Positions 1 through 12,785 of a stretch of DNA of 31,466 nucleotides are shown here, one piece after another. Numbering within the stretch: the first letter of the stretch is position 1; each line of letters starts with the position of its first letter. This DNA comes from Spirogloea muscicola (lineage: Eukaryota > Streptophyta > Zygnematophyceae > Spirogloeales > Spirogloeaceae), in assembly GCA_009602725.1 (NCBI GenBank), contig WELB01000238.1, positions 90,094 to 121,559 of the forward strand, given 5' to 3'. The notes beneath the pieces are model-generated. The model did not search any database, was not told the origin of the DNA, and saw nothing but the letters and a program-made list of their open reading frames with translations. Position numbers and translations under genes: made by a program.

Positions 1-1
1 C

Positions 2-3000
2 GCTGCGGGCCACGCCGGCGGCCCCTCCCCGTCGCAGCAGCCCCCCGAGGCCGCCGCGGCGCCTGCGGCGGCTGGCCGCGGCTGGCTGGGTGCCTTCAGC
101 TCCGCGCTGCTCGGCTTCGTCTGGCCGAAGTGGGCCCCTGTCGCCGAGGAGGCCACGCCCGCAGGTGACGCGCCTGCCTCCCATCCCATCCCTCCTCCTC
201 CCCGCTGCAGGCTCCTCAACGTCCTCCAGCGGTCGTGCTCACTTCCAGCTCTATCCGCGCCCGGCAGGGCAACTGAGGCCCCTCCAATCCTGACCCGGCA
301 TAGCGGTGGCGCTTGCCAAGGCAGCCCCTTGCCGCTGCTCCGGACCTGCACTGATGGGCGGCTCTACCTTCTCGGTGCCTGGCAGTTGACGGCGAGGCCG
401 AGGTCGAGCCAGCACAAGTGGAGCCGCCATCCACGGATGCCAGGCTCTTGGACGACTTGGTCCAGAAGCTGATCCGGACGAGAGCCAGCAGCGGCTTGAC
501 CAGGTTTGTCCCCACCTGTACTGGTCGCGAGCGCGGTACATCTACAGGGACTCCGCCCTCCGTAATCACATCGCTGGCAGGGCTCTGCCGCCAACGTTGA
601 CCATCCTGACGCCCCTCGCTCTTGGTCCTGTTCCCCCCACCCCACCAAAGCACGCCCTCCACAGGCCAGATTCATGCGAGGGGGTCCTCTCCTCTGCGGA
701 GCGGGTCGCTTGCAGCCATGATCTTTCACCTCAAGCCATGGGTTTCAGCTCGTATTTGCTGACATGTCCATTCCGGCCTCAGTTTTGCACTGACGCCTGC
801 ACAGCCTCTGGCCTTTGGCGAACCCCTGGAGTAGCTTCTGGCTGTTGGGAATGCCTGCAGAGGACCTCTGGCTGAGACTCACCGACATCCGATGTGCAGG
901 GAGGAGTACGAGCGCGTGAACTCGCTGTTGGCCCTCTCCGAAGACTTGGTGAGGGATGGCAGGGAGGAGGCCCGATTGGAGGTTCGGGAGAGTAGCAAGG
1001 GCAACTCAATGACGTTGAGGCTTGATTCCAGCACCCCAGGTCCAGTGTCCAGGCTGGTTGACGGCGTTGCCGAGCACTTCTTCACACCCCCATCCACGGA
1101 GGTGAGCACTGCCTCTGACTGCACACCACTCGCTCAAACACGCCCCATGAGGCTCTGGCTGCTCGCCCCTCGCGTAAGCTGGCTGAGATGTCGTGCTCCT
1201 GCCAGCTGGCGATTGCCGAGGGAGCACTTCCTGTGGAGGTAGCCAAGGCCTACATGGGTGAAAGGCGAGGCAGGACGCCAGCTGCAAGGCTCTCGTCACG
1301 TCTTGGATCTCCGATGGTGGAGGCCACGCTGGCATGGTCAAATACCCGGGCCACCGTCCAGCCTGCTTCAGCAACCCAGCGAGCTGAGGAGGGGTTCCCA
1401 GTGGCAGGAAAGGGTGCTGCTGCGGTTGCAAGCAATCTGCACACGCCTCGGACGCCTCTGCCAGTATCATTGGTGCAAGTGCCCGTGCCTGAGTTTCAGC
1501 CAGGACCTAGCGAGTCTGACCTGGCATTGGAGGTGGCGGGAGCACACGGAGGAGCCAGCTCGCCCACAACAGGAGGAGGTAGCATTCGTGTTGGGCAAGC
1601 TGGAAGGACTCCGTATGCTCGGCCTGGTGCTTCTGGTGCAGCTTCGATCCGGGTAGGCCACGCGACATTGCGGAGACTCTTTGAAGTGCTAGCTGCCCGT
1701 AGCCAGTGGCAGCGCTCAGTGGCGGCAGTGAATGGGCCAGCCCCTGCACTGACTTTGTGAGCTCGCCTTAAGTGTGGTGCAGAGGCCTCGGTACGCTTCA
1801 AGTATAATAAAGTTTCTGTGTCACATGGGTGTTTCGAGATCTGACAGACAACATGTTCTCATTGCTTTAAGCAGTTGAGGGATGGTTTCACGCCAGGCCC
1901 ACCTCGTTGGACTCCACTGCGACCCTCCAGAACTGGGGGAAAAGAGGTGGGTGCTGCTATTGGGTAGGCTCATCACGGGGCCAGCTTGTGTATTGTGCAT
2001 CACATTGTGCAGGTGGCAACCTTTGGGCCACATCATCTGACACAAGCAGCTGAAGTTGCTTGTTGCCAATAGCTGCAAACAGTGGGGCTGGTGCCCGCAT
2101 CCTGGTTTGTCGTGATGACAGCTCTTTAGTGGGGGTGTCTTCATGGGTGGCAGTGTACCAGCCTCGGCACACTGTCGGGCTGTGCACCTCTGCTTGATTG
2201 TATGTGATTGAAGGGAGGGTGCTTTGCCACTGGATTGCTAGTAGGCTGTCAGAGCTCGTTCATTGAAGCCAAGCGCGGCTGCTGGCACACCACCTGCACG
2301 CCGCTGTGGTGATGTGCAGCTTCTGCAGAGAACGAGCGTTGCATCGAACATGGCCTGGGCGTCGGCAGGGCCAATCCGCAGGGTGCGGCACAGGTCCACA
2401 GGAGGGCCATATGGTGCCAAGCCCGCCGCATGGATGTCAGCGACTGACAGGCCACCCTCACTTCGGCAACAGCAGGAAGGCCCGTCTGGCTCTCAAGGAG
2501 CCGCTGACGAGAAGCTCAAGGAGGGGAAGGGCCTGCTACCGCTTGGCGCAGTGCCATCGCAGTCCAGCGAAACAGCACGGAAGATCCTGGAGACCCTGGA
2601 CAAGATGACCCCTCCTCCTGCGGCGGGCAGCCTCAGCCAGCTGGAGCGGGAGTTGAGGACTGTCAGGGGCCAGCAGCGGCGTCAGTCACGCGCTGACGAG
2701 CTCATCGAGGGCGAGCAGCCACGGATGGTTGCTGCTGGGATAGGTGCACAAGGGCAGCCCTTTTTGGACGCGCTTATGGACAGTGGTCTCAGTGTCCGGG
2801 CCAAGCGGAGCATGGAGAGCCTGGAGCCACCTCCTCCTCTGGCGTCGCTGGAGGAGGTTGCCCCTAAGCACATGGGCACAGCCGCAGAAGAATTCCCGCA
2901 AAGTCAGAACCGCATGCCCCATTGGTCAAAAGAACTAGAAGGCAGGTGAGTTCTGGCTGAGTGGGTGGACATGTAGCTGCCCCACTCGGTCCTGTGGCTG

Positions 3001-6000
3001 CAGTGCAACTTGGCTTCGTGACTACCTTCATTGGCATCAGCTTAGCTCTGTATGAGGTGCTTCACCTGCTGCTTATGCTGCTGCTGCTGCTTCTGCTTCT
3101 GCCTCCCAGCTGCGCCAGTTGCGATCACTCTTAGCCCCATCGAAGTCAGACCGTCTCTTGCCACTGCTTACCTACCTCGTACTATCCTCCACTCTCTCGC
3201 ACCTTCTTTCCTCTTGACAAGGCCCCTCCGTGTGCCGCTTCTTGCTGATCACAGGAGAGCTGAGGCCAGTACTTACACGAGCTCACTGAGCACGGCAGGC
3301 AAAGCCATAGGTATCCCTGTTGGAAACAGCCCTCCCTCTTCACAGGGGCAGGCTGAGCGGCGCAGACATGCGGAGAGCAGCCAGGGAGGAGTTGTTCTGA
3401 CTGAGGGCAGGCCTGGCACCATGGGTCCCCCCGCCAACAAGAAGGGCTTTCGGATGAGTGCTTCTTTCCTTGAGGTCAGTTGCCCCTCATTGCTCGTGCT
3501 CAACATGTCCCTCAAATCACGTCAAGAAGATATCACCAGCTACTCAGTTGCAGTTGCTACAGGCCCAAAGCCCGTAGGTGGAGCATATAAGCCACGTGTC
3601 CTAACCTCTCTGCTCCTGCACGGCTGGTTTACACAGACAGCCCTAGTAGTCGTATGCTTTGGCAGTTGTCGATCACAAAAGCAGGTGGCTGTCTCCGGCT
3701 GAAAGTATTGGGTTTGGCAAATGTACCAGGACGATGCAGCATCAGATGGTGAAGCAAAGCAGCAGAGTGGATCGTCAGACGCTGCCAACCCGGCAGCTTC
3801 CGTGCGGACGTCTGTTACGCACTCGAGAGGAGCCTCCTCTGCCTTGAAGCTGCTGCCTCCATTTTTTACGCCGCTGCCCGCTGATGTACCTTTGGCCAAA
3901 GCATCGCAATTTGGGCCCATCTTTGGTGCTGAGGAGGGGTCAGTGACGGCCTTTGCTCCTGTTGACTTGCCGCCTCTCCCCCCTTCCTCAGACTCCCCCC
4001 CCGCCTCCAAGCTCCTCCCCTCACCCTTCTCCACCCTACCAGTGCCTCAATTCAGTTTCGGCCAGGGGCCGTCTGGCGGCAACAGCAGCCTGGACTTCTC
4101 AACTCCACCCGGCAGCCAGAGTCAGCTCCAGGGGCTGTTGTCAGAGTCCCCCCCCAAGTATGACTTTGGTTCCCATTCCGAAAAGGTTCCAGCTCAATCA
4201 GCAGAGAGGTGAGCTTATGGCTTGAGCCTTTACTTGTGGTCCATTGATCAAGTGCGGTTGCACGTATGCCTACTCGCTGTAAAGAAGATCCACCGCTGGG
4301 CAACAAGAGCAGCATCTTGCAGACGTGCCAGACTTTTACTGCAAGCCTTTGTAACCTTATTCACTGATGTTCACAATGAGTGGTTCAGATGTACTGAGTG
4401 GGTCAGATCTCCAATCTTGCTAGAGTAGCAGCTGGCAAGTCGTGAGTGCATCTCATGCATGTGCGTCTTGAACATCTCAGGGGCCCTGCTGGCGAAATTC
4501 CACCCCTGAGGTTTGACCAGGTCAGCGACTTTGCGGCGCAAAAGGAGACGAACACAGGTACAAACACAGGTGAGAATTGAGACCGTTGTATAGAGAAGCT
4601 CACCACAACCATTAGTCCCTGCAGAGAGCTTGGGCTTGAGTTTAGCTGCACAGGAAGAGCAGCAGGCAGGCACCCACACATCTGCATGCCAACTGCAGGG
4701 CCAGCAGCAGGGAGCGAGGGTGCTCCACCTGTGCTTGGGGCGGGGGCACCTCTGGCCTTCCCTGCTCTTCGGCCTCAACATGCTGCTCGGGCAGATGAGA
4801 ACAGAACCTCAATGCCGCCACCTTCCTTCTCCGTAGCACCTTCGTCGTCGTCATCACTGTTTGCCATCCCCAAAACCAGCACTATGGCACTTGAGGCTCC
4901 GGCAGGAAGCCTGGCGCCCTCCCCCTCTGCAAGCAGTGAAGCAGCCACGTCCAAAGAGCACAGTGAGGCTGCTCAGAGCGCAAGTGCAACTGCTACACTA
5001 GCCACAGGGCCATTGGTAGTGCCCCCCAGGTTTGTGTTCAGCACAATCTCTTCCTCAACCGTGGTTCCAAGCCCTGCTGCAATTCCCATCACGGGCTCCC
5101 TTCCGGGCTTTCCCGGAGCTGCTCAAGTACCGGCTTTCCTTGGAGGCTCCACGCCGGATGCCACTGGCCTCAAGCCCACAGCAGAGGCAACAGCGTCAGC
5201 GGCTGCCGTAGCTGATACAGGTGCACTAGGGACTAGTACAACCTGCCTGCCTTGTGTAGCACATCCTGATTGAGGTCCACTTGCCCTTCCTTTGGTCCCT
5301 AACTATGTATTTAGCCACTGCTAGAACTCCTCCTTGGGCTTTGGCATGAGTCTGGGTAATCAGCCTCTTTGCATGTCATGCAACTCGCTGCCTTGCTCAG
5401 ACAGGCATGGCCAACGCCCCTGATCTGCAGAGAAGTCGGAGCAAGGGCGCCCTGCCAAGAGGCCAGCAGCAGATGATGGTGAAGGAAGCCGCCAGCTGAA
5501 TCCACCCCAGTGGAATGAGGCAACATCAGCATCCAAAGGCTTGGCAGGGCCCATTTTCGGGGCACCATCTGCGAGCCAGTCACCGTCCTCAGCTTTCGTC
5601 ACTCAATCAACCCCAGCAACCATACCCACCTTTTTCAGCGCCCCGTCGTTCGGCCAGCCCGACACATCAGCCTCTGCAGACAGTGCAACCACATCGGCAG
5701 CTTTCACCACCTCCTCATTCGGCTTCGGAGCTGGGACATCTTCTGCACCTTTGTTCGGCAGCGGGGTAGGAGGCAGCCTCTTCAACAGCGCTGCAAGCGC
5801 AGCACCCTCTCTCTTCAGTGCAGCTCCACCGTCCAGCTTCAGGCCGCTCGGATCCGGGGGCTTTGGGAGCGAGCCACCTGGGACAAGCTCAAACGCGGTG
5901 GATCACGTGGCTGTGGCCCGTTCTGCGCCTGTCTTTGGCTCAACTCCGGGCTCCATTGCGAGCAGCCTTCTAACATTGGTGCCTGCTCAATCAGTCAATC

Positions 6001-6873
6001 CCCCACCTGCGTTGCCATTTGGTACATTCGCCGGTGCTGGCTTGGCTGACGGGGCCGCGTCCAGCTTCCCCACCAGTCCCTTCCAGTTTGGCTCCAGGAC
6101 TGCTCAGCCTGGGGCTGAAAGCAGCGGGTTTGCATTTGACACATCCAAGTTCGGGGCCTCACCTCCAGCCAGTAATGGGGCTCAGGTAAGCCTGTAGCTG
6201 TCCTGGAGTGCACTGGTATGAGCTTAGTATCTTGCGCAAGCTCATGATTGAATGTTGCAGGATGTATGACAAAGCTGCCATATTTCCTGTTTTCGTGGTA
6301 TCAGCCACAATCCAGTCTCTTCCAGCCTGGTACAAAGCAGAGATAGACCTTGACTGGCTTGACTTCTCCGTGTCATCATGACTTCTCAGTGCCATGGGCA
6401 CAAGAGTCTCTGTTTGTCATCCTTGTAGAAACCTTGGTTGTACCTGTAAGCAGACATTGGCTACATGACACATATGGAATGGTATTGTGCCCGTGCAATC
6501 GCAGACGATGGAGGATAGCATGTCCGAGGAGCCATTTTCACCTCCTCGGCCAGTGCCCCAGCCGGCCCCATTCAATAGTGCAGGAGCGGCAGGCAGCCCC
6601 TTCACCTTTGGGCAGCAACAATCAGCTCAACTGCCTGGGAGTGACCAGCCAGGCGCCAACCCATTTGCCTTCTCGGCAGGCGTCGGTGTCAATCCCTTTG
6701 CCCCTGCTCCGTCGCCTTTCCAAGGTGGAGCTCCCCCCAGCATGCCTGCTGGTGGGCTGACTTTCACCGCTGGAGAGGCGCCAGGCGGCTTCTCTCTAGG
6801 GGCTGGAGGAGGGACCACGACGGGGGGCAGGAAGATCCTGAAAGTCAAACGGCCACACAGACGTGGGAGGTGA
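2..6873 (+). CDS. NUP1: NUP1/NUP136-like FG-repeat nucleoporin (5' partial)
   Basis: Nuclear-basket nucleoporin of the plant NUP1/NUP136 type, acting in mRNA export and nuclear shape. Proposed exons, all joining in phase: 2-164, 386-503, 900-1101, 1206-1652, 2245-2945, 3041-3056 (a 16-nt microexon), 3346-3474, 3730-4208, 4481-4569, 4699-5220, 5431-6185, 6505-6873. They give about 1,329 residues; the start codon is upstream of the window. Motifs in the family's order: an amphipathic GWLGAFSSALLGFVWPKW near residue 30, PVEVAKAYMG, GRTPYARP, ARKILETLDKMTPPP, KKGFRMS, then an FG/FxFG-rich half (FSFGQG, FGFGAG, LFGSG, VFGSTPG, FQFGSR, FTFGQQQ) and the basic end GRKILKVKRP. The motif order supports the name; FG nucleoporins diverge fast elsewhere. 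The least certain points are the microexon, the exact ends of exons 1206-1652 and 2245-2945, and whether 4557 or 4569 is the donor. Confidence 0.85.
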
Positions 6874-7343
6874 GGCGAGCTGGGCCACCCCTAGACATGC
6901 ACACCTGGGGCAAGACCACAGCAGGCTGCTCCAGAACAACCCAAGGCAGGGTCGTCTTCCATCTCACCATTCCAATCTTTCGGTGCACCGCTCGCGGGTT
7001 GCACAAGAGGTCTTCAATGCCTGCCTCCATGTGACTTGGGAGTCGCTGACGTCATGCCAGCTAAGAGAAGCTCCTGATTGGAGCATAGTCAGACCTGCAC
7101 TTGGCTGTGTGCAATAGATTGCTGATCAGTCTCTTCCATAGGTCTGCACTGCAGATGCGTGCCCCATTCGTAACGTTCACTGAGCAACAACGTTCTTTGA
7201 CGCAAATGCACCCCAGTCAAGGCATGCGCCCAGGTCCCCATCTCGAGCACATGAGCCGTTGCTTGCACCGATTTAGATAGCAAGTGGTCTCAGACTTGAG
7301 GCCAAGGTGCTTAGCCTCGCTGACAAATAGCCCACACAGGATC

Positions 7344-7348
7344 TGTAA
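7344..7348 (+). terminator. Candidate TGTAA polyadenylation signal for the nucleoporin gene
   Basis: TGTAA is the polyadenylation motif used by many green algae. This is the first plus-strand copy after the stop codon, about 470 nt downstream. A 5-mer is weak evidence. Confidence 0.25.
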
Positions 7349-7706
7349 CGGGGCATTATCTCTCCTCATACAAGCGGTGGGTGGCAAGGTAACAAATCCT
7401 AACCTGCCGCCTGTCCTCACCGTCCTTGCAGAACGGATGCCATCTTCCAGGCCTTCAGAAACTCCAGATATAACCGTCTAGCATGTAGCATTATGCGGGC
7501 CATTTACAAGCTCAATTAGCAGTCGTTGGTACGGTCAAATATGGATCTGGAGGATTTGAATGCCCGGAAAAGTGCTACATGCTGGAGCCATGGGATTGGC
7601 CAAGGGCAACAGACGCTACTACCGACATTCTGCAATTCTGCTCTTATAAAAGCGAGAGGATGCAGCGCCTGCATGCATGTCAGGCATATGGAAGCCAACA
7701 AGGACT

Positions 7707-7711
7707 TTACA
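7707..7711 (-). terminator. Candidate TGTAA polyadenylation signal for the PRP6 gene
   Basis: Minus-strand TGTAA about 240 nt after the PRP6 stop codon, at a plausible distance for an algal 3'UTR. It is weak as a 5-mer; a second minus-strand copy lies near 7505. Confidence 0.3.
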
Positions 7712-7953
7712 AGGCTTCGACACTAAGAGAATTCTCATCTTGACCAGGAAGTGGGCTGACATGCAGTCGATCAAAAAAACAATGGTGGAAGATGAAGCTG
7801 TCCCCAACGGCCAGATTGCTAGTAAGGTGGTGTCTATTCCAGGGGGGGCGTTGGCTATGTGATGGCCTGACCAGGAACAATTAGTTCACAAACAAATGTG
7901 TTTGGGAGCATGGTTCCACCAACAGTGAGGAAGAGGTGCTGTACAGATGGACA

Positions 7954-10900
7954 CTAACTTCCATTGGCCTTGGGGCCAACACCCTGGCTCTCTGCTTCAT
8001 CCTTCCCGATAGCCACAGCCACCTTCTTCAAGATAGCTTCGGTTGACAGATGCGAGCTCTCAATAGCCTTCGAGACCTTGCACCACCTCTCTCCATGTCG
8101 AGGTTCCGCTGCCTTGCACCTCACCACTACATCTTCCTGCTGATTTTCGTCTCCATACTGGCGCACATAAGCGCAGCAAATACAAAGGTCAACATCGTAG
8201 TGATGTACACTCTCTGCATCAACCGGATTGCATCCATCTCCTAACAAGGGCCAGACGAAGATGAGTGGAATCAGAATCATACAACATGGGAAAAAAGAAA
8301 CCCGCTTACCTGAAGCTCAAAACGATAGGCCTGCGCCCAGAAGTCACCTATGTCTGGAGCAAGCGTAATAGCCCGATTGAACCAATTTCTGGCCTTGTCC
8401 ACCTTGTGGTCACGCCAGAACAGCACCGCAACTGCGCATATGACGTAAGGATCATGGTCGCATCGCTTCAATGCATCCACACTCTTCGACTTCCGTTGAG
8501 GTCGAGGAGCCAGCTCAATAGCTTCAGCCCACAATCGTCCGCTTGTTGGACAGTCCTGCATGAGGAAACATGCCGCTAAGAGTGAGCGTGCATCACATTG
8601 CAGCTAGCCACAAGCATCTACAATCATCCCAGCAATCATATTCTCCTGGGAAGCATGTCAAGAACATTGCCCGTTAAGAGAGGGTTAACATGTTCAGAAA
8701 TGTCATGGCACAGTCCCAATTCCTCCAGTCACAAAGGCACATGATGCACACTGCCACGAGTTCAGGTCTGCACCATAGGCCTCGATACAAGTAGGCAACA
8801 TCTTCGTCTTGTGATACTCATAAGCCCAATTAGGGTGCAAAGGAGCCCATAACATATGGACGACAAACGAAGATCCTATTGGGACTGACTGGACTTCATG
8901 GAGGCAAACAGGTACTTGGCCAGCAGGGCTGTCACGTACCTGAAGAGCTTTGGCCATGAGCGCATCAGCCGCTTTCCTGTTGCCAGCATGGACCTCCACC
9001 CGGACTGCGGCCAACCACAGCTCAGGATTCTGCGGATTCTTATGCCTCGCTTGCTCCAAGACAGCCCTGGCCTTGCTCACACTGCTTGCCCTCTCTTCCA
9101 GCTGCCCCCAGCCACATGAGAAGGTCACATTCAGCTCATGCAAGCGGCATCATCGCCCGTGGTCCACCAATTGCAAGATAAGGTGTGACCAGCACATCAC
9201 ACTTGCAGGCAGGCATGCGGAGGAGTGCCTCCATGATGTTGTCGGGCATCAAGATGGGGCGGACTACACGAAAGTTCAGCCAACTAACCTGAGCATAGCA
9301 CAACCAAAGAGGAGTGCTCGATGGGCAGCGCTTGAGGCCTCGAAGGTACACATCTCTGGCCTCTACGATCCTTCCCTCCCGGGCCTCCAGTTGGCCAAGC
9401 ATGAGCCAGAGTTTGTGCATGTCAGGAAACTTAGCAATACTCTCCTCCAATAGCGACCTCTCCTCTGCCACATTCCCAACCTGAACAGAAGCCGTGCTTG
9501 CTTGTGAGACAGATGTCCACTGCTCTTTGCCGACCAGAGGATGAGAGCAAGTAAGGGAGTGGATAGTCCTACACATCTTCCGGATCTCATGATGAGAGGG
9601 TGTCCAGATACAATGTGAGCTCTATGTATAACCTGCCAATGCACGACCACAAAGGCCGCACTTGCAGCATGATACATCCTCTGCAAAGTCAGCTGTGGCT
9701 GTTACCTCCCGCTCAAGGATGGCAGACTTCATCCACACGCGTTCTGTGCCCTCCCTTTCCCTGGCCTTAGCTAGGAGTATTCGAGCCCTCTCCGGCTCAT
9801 TGTTCTCAAACTCCAGCTTGAAGGCAGCAAGCCAGATCTCTTCTGAGTTTGGAATGTGGTATGAAGCTTCCTGAAGGATTGCCCTGGCGGATGGCACATC
9901 ACCTGCAAGCCACTTCTCTTTAGCCCCCATGAGCCACAGCACCTCCGCCAGAGGGCAGTAGGTGACAGCTTTTCTGAGAAGAGTATCCAGGCTGTCAGTG
10001 GTGCCGTGTGCCTTCTCCAGCTGAGCTGCCTTGAGCCAGATGGACTTCTTCCCAGGGAACACACTCAGAGCATGCGCATAGATGGCCCTTGCCGTCTCGA
10101 TGGAGCCTCTCTTCTTCACCTCATCTGCATCAGCCATCCACGTACGCTTCCTACCACATCACCCCGCAACAGCACAGCCCTATCAGTCGCAGCCAAAATT
10201 CGAATGAAACCCGCGCTTGTCATGGCTTAGCATCAGCTATTCGCAACCTATCTGTGCAAGGACATGCCTCTTTCATCCCCACGCTTCAGAGAAGCAAGTC
10301 AGCGCAGAGGCTGCCTCACGCCCATGCTGGTGATTGCACAACACCCACATTGGTGATCCTGCAAGGAATTGCACATGGTCCAGCTTCTCTTACCTGTCCT
10401 CCTCCTCAATACCGATGCCCACACACGAGTTAACAATGGCTTGGCAGGTGACCACAGAGCCAGCTCTCTCAGCCGCTTCAGCATCCTTTAACCAAGCTTC
10501 ACGGTCAATCACAACTCCCATGTCCAGGAGCTCCTTCACAGCCCTACTGATGATTTTCCCCACATTTGGCTGCACATGTATGCAAATCAGTATCAGGGCA
10601 TGCCTGCAGAATATAACATGGGACACAGCATCAGTGGTGACAGATCACGAGACAGGAGCATGCTGCATGCCAGAAGAGTGCAGCTCCAGATGATGCTCAG
10701 TGAAATTACCCCATTGTTGTTAGCTTCCTCAAGCTTGGCGGCCGTGATCCATATAGCTGGCTCAGTGGGCAACGCTTTGCGGGCCTTGTTAAGGACTCGT
10801 TTTGAGTTTTCATAGCTCTCAAGCCTCGCTAGAGCCAGCCACAGCTCAGTGTGAAGAGGACAGCACTCCACGGCCCTGGAAAGGAGGACACGGGCATCAT

Positions 10901-12561
10901 CCTCGTTGGCAAGCTCCACCACAGCTTTCCACAGCCTGACCGAGTCTGGAATGTGCTCCAAAGCCTTCCTCAGCACCCTGGACTTTGCATTATCGTCTTT
11001 TTCCAGCCTCGCAGCCTGCAGAGGCATGACCCCCTCAGTCAGAGTGAACAACACAGCATCGCAGCACCCTAGGACAGTCTCTCTTGCTTTGATGGACAAT
11101 TCAGTGCCACTGGCCAAATTTGACAAGGCCAGTGGTGCCTCCGTTCTTCATGCCTATCCATGGAGATAACCCAAAGCTCACCTGCATCCAGAGCTTGACA
11201 GAGTTGGGAATTGCCTTCACTCCTTGTGACAGGACCTGCCGGGCGCTCTCAGGGTTGGCCAACCGGCATGCCTCTATCCAGACATCCTCGTTCTTAGGAC
11301 ATTCTTGACATCCCTTCTGGATGAAGTTCCTCGCAGCCTGAAGCTTGCCAGCCACCTCCTCCAGCCTTGCAGCAGCTATCCACCCTGGAGCATGCTTGGG
11401 GTTCGTCTGTATGACGGACTTAAGCAGCAGTCTAGCCTTCTTGATGTCTGATATCTCAGCATCGCTCGTGATCTACAGAGGCGAGCACGAGAGGCGATAA
11501 TGTCAGGTTGGAAGTGAAGGAGACTGACAATGTGCTGACGTAGGCTGTGCAGCTATGCGAGCCCACATGCCGTATCCTGACGCATGCCTGATGACTTGCC
11601 AGGTCGAATCAGGGCGTGAGCTTACTCAACTTAGTGGTTGGCTGTAGAAGTTGGCTCTGACAAAGCATGGGCGTCGGCACAGGCACAGGACACAGCTCAC
11701 CTTCATGCTCTTGAGATCTGTCAGGTAGCCTTTTGGGTCGACCACCGTCTGGCCCGTCACCGAGTCCGACAGCCGATCGAGCTTCAAGCTGAGCACAGTG
11801 CCTCGGCCCTCACCAACGGCAGTCAGGTCAGTGACGGGAGTCTGGCTCATGGGCGTCTCCAGGCCGTTGGTGGTGCCGAGCGCCCCTGCTCGGCGAGGGT
11901 CCAGAGCAGTGACATGCACCTGCTCTTGCCGGGCCTTCTCGAGCAGCGTGTCCGGGACAGGCACAAAGCTCTCAAAGCGCTTGCGCTTGTTGCGCAGGCT
12001 GTAGTCGCCAATCTCGGGGATGGCATCCCACTGCTCGCTGGGCATGGCGGCCATGCTCCGCTTGACGTCCGCAAACTGCTCCGTGATCTTGGGATTGGAG
12101 GCGCGGTACTTCTCAATCTCCTCCTTGAGACGCGCCTCGCGCCGCTCGCGGCGACGCGAGTCCATGCGCTGGTCGATGCTGTCCCACACCTCGTCCGCCT
12201 CGCGGTCGTCCTCGTCGTACTCGCCGCTGGCAAAGAGCCCGACATCGTTGCCTTCGAACTCGTCAAACTTCTGGTTCTCGTCGTACTTCTTCACCTCCTT
12301 GTCCTCCTCCTCCGCACCACCAGCGTCGTCGTCATCGTCCTTGCCTCGACCGCGACCCGCGGCGCCGCCGGGACCGGGGGGAAGGGCTGCAGCGGCGGCG
12401 CCCGGGGCGCCGCGCTCGGGGAGGTCGGGTGCGGCGCGTGCCGGGCCGATATCAGAGCGGGTGGTGAACCCGGTGGCACCACGGCCGAGGCCAGCGACGT
12501 AGTTGGGAGGCGGGCGAGTGTTCAGGTCCAGACGCTCCTTGCGCACCACGGGCGCCTGCAT
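7954..12561 (-). CDS. PRP6: Pre-mRNA-processing factor 6 (PRP6/STA1), U4/U6.U5 tri-snRNP component
   Basis: Bridges U5 and U4/U6 snRNPs in the spliceosome. Nine exons on the minus strand: 12561-11701, 11472-11182, 11015-10710, 10569-10394, 10150-9706, 9480-9289, 9101-8940, 8555-8310, 8157-7954. All have GT-AG borders and compatible phases, giving 960 residues (human PRP6 941). The PRP1 N-terminal domain starts the protein, with [19 protein letters not shown] at residues 18-36 and later the Arg/Glu-rich [15 protein letters not shown]. From about residue 288 there are tandem HAT repeats, e.g. [52 protein letters not shown] and [15 protein letters not shown]. The C-terminus has [14 protein letters not shown] and [12 protein letters not shown]. 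The ATG at 12561 is 17 codons before the conserved start of the domain. The N-terminal ubiquitin-like domain of land-plant STA1 is not seen in exon 1. Confidence 0.97.
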
Positions 12562-12738
12562 GGCGACAGCAGGCAGCGGGCGCCGCGGAGGGCGGCGAGG
12601 GCCGGGGCGAGGCGGGGGCGGCAGTGCCGCCCGAGAGCAGCGGCTGCTGGGAATGAGGGGGGCGAGCTGAAGGGCGGCGAGGGGGAGAGCTGGCTGCTGA
12701 TGAAGAGAGGCGGGTGCGACAGGCAGCTATGCAACGAG

Positions 12739-12785
12739 AAGACGCTTCCAGTATAGGGCGATGGCTGTGAGAGGCCAGCTCAGAG
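12739..12785 (-). mobile_element. LINE 3'-end relic (stem-loop and tail) in the PRP6 5' flank
   Basis: On the minus strand a GAGCTGG...CAGCC stem-loop (about 12780-12762) is followed by GGAAGCGTCTTCTC, the same downstream sequence found after the stem-loop near 15067-15084. No coding part is retained. It lies about 180 bp upstream of the PRP6 start codon and abuts the tail of the next copy. Confidence 0.55.

Larger units (their letters stand above)
6874..7953. other. Convergent intergenic spacer (3'UTRs of the nucleoporin and PRP6 genes)
   Basis: The nucleoporin gene ends at 6873 on the plus strand and the PRP6 gene at 7954 on the minus strand, so this kilobase holds two facing 3' ends. I see no coding signal, RNA gene or repeat beyond short random ORFs. 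A minus-strand TGTAA (7711-7707) lies about 240 nt after the PRP6 stop. Confidence 0.6.

Noticed and set aside
1801-1812. AATAAA at 1806 as a polyadenylation signal ending the first gene at 1760
   Set aside because: The downstream exons from 2245 carry further NUP1 motifs in compatible phase, so this is intronic.
11638-12756. 372-codon plus-strand ORF opposite PRP6 exon 1
   Set aside because: Antisense shadow of a GC-rich, charged coding exon. The minus strand encodes the unmistakable PRP1 N-terminal domain.
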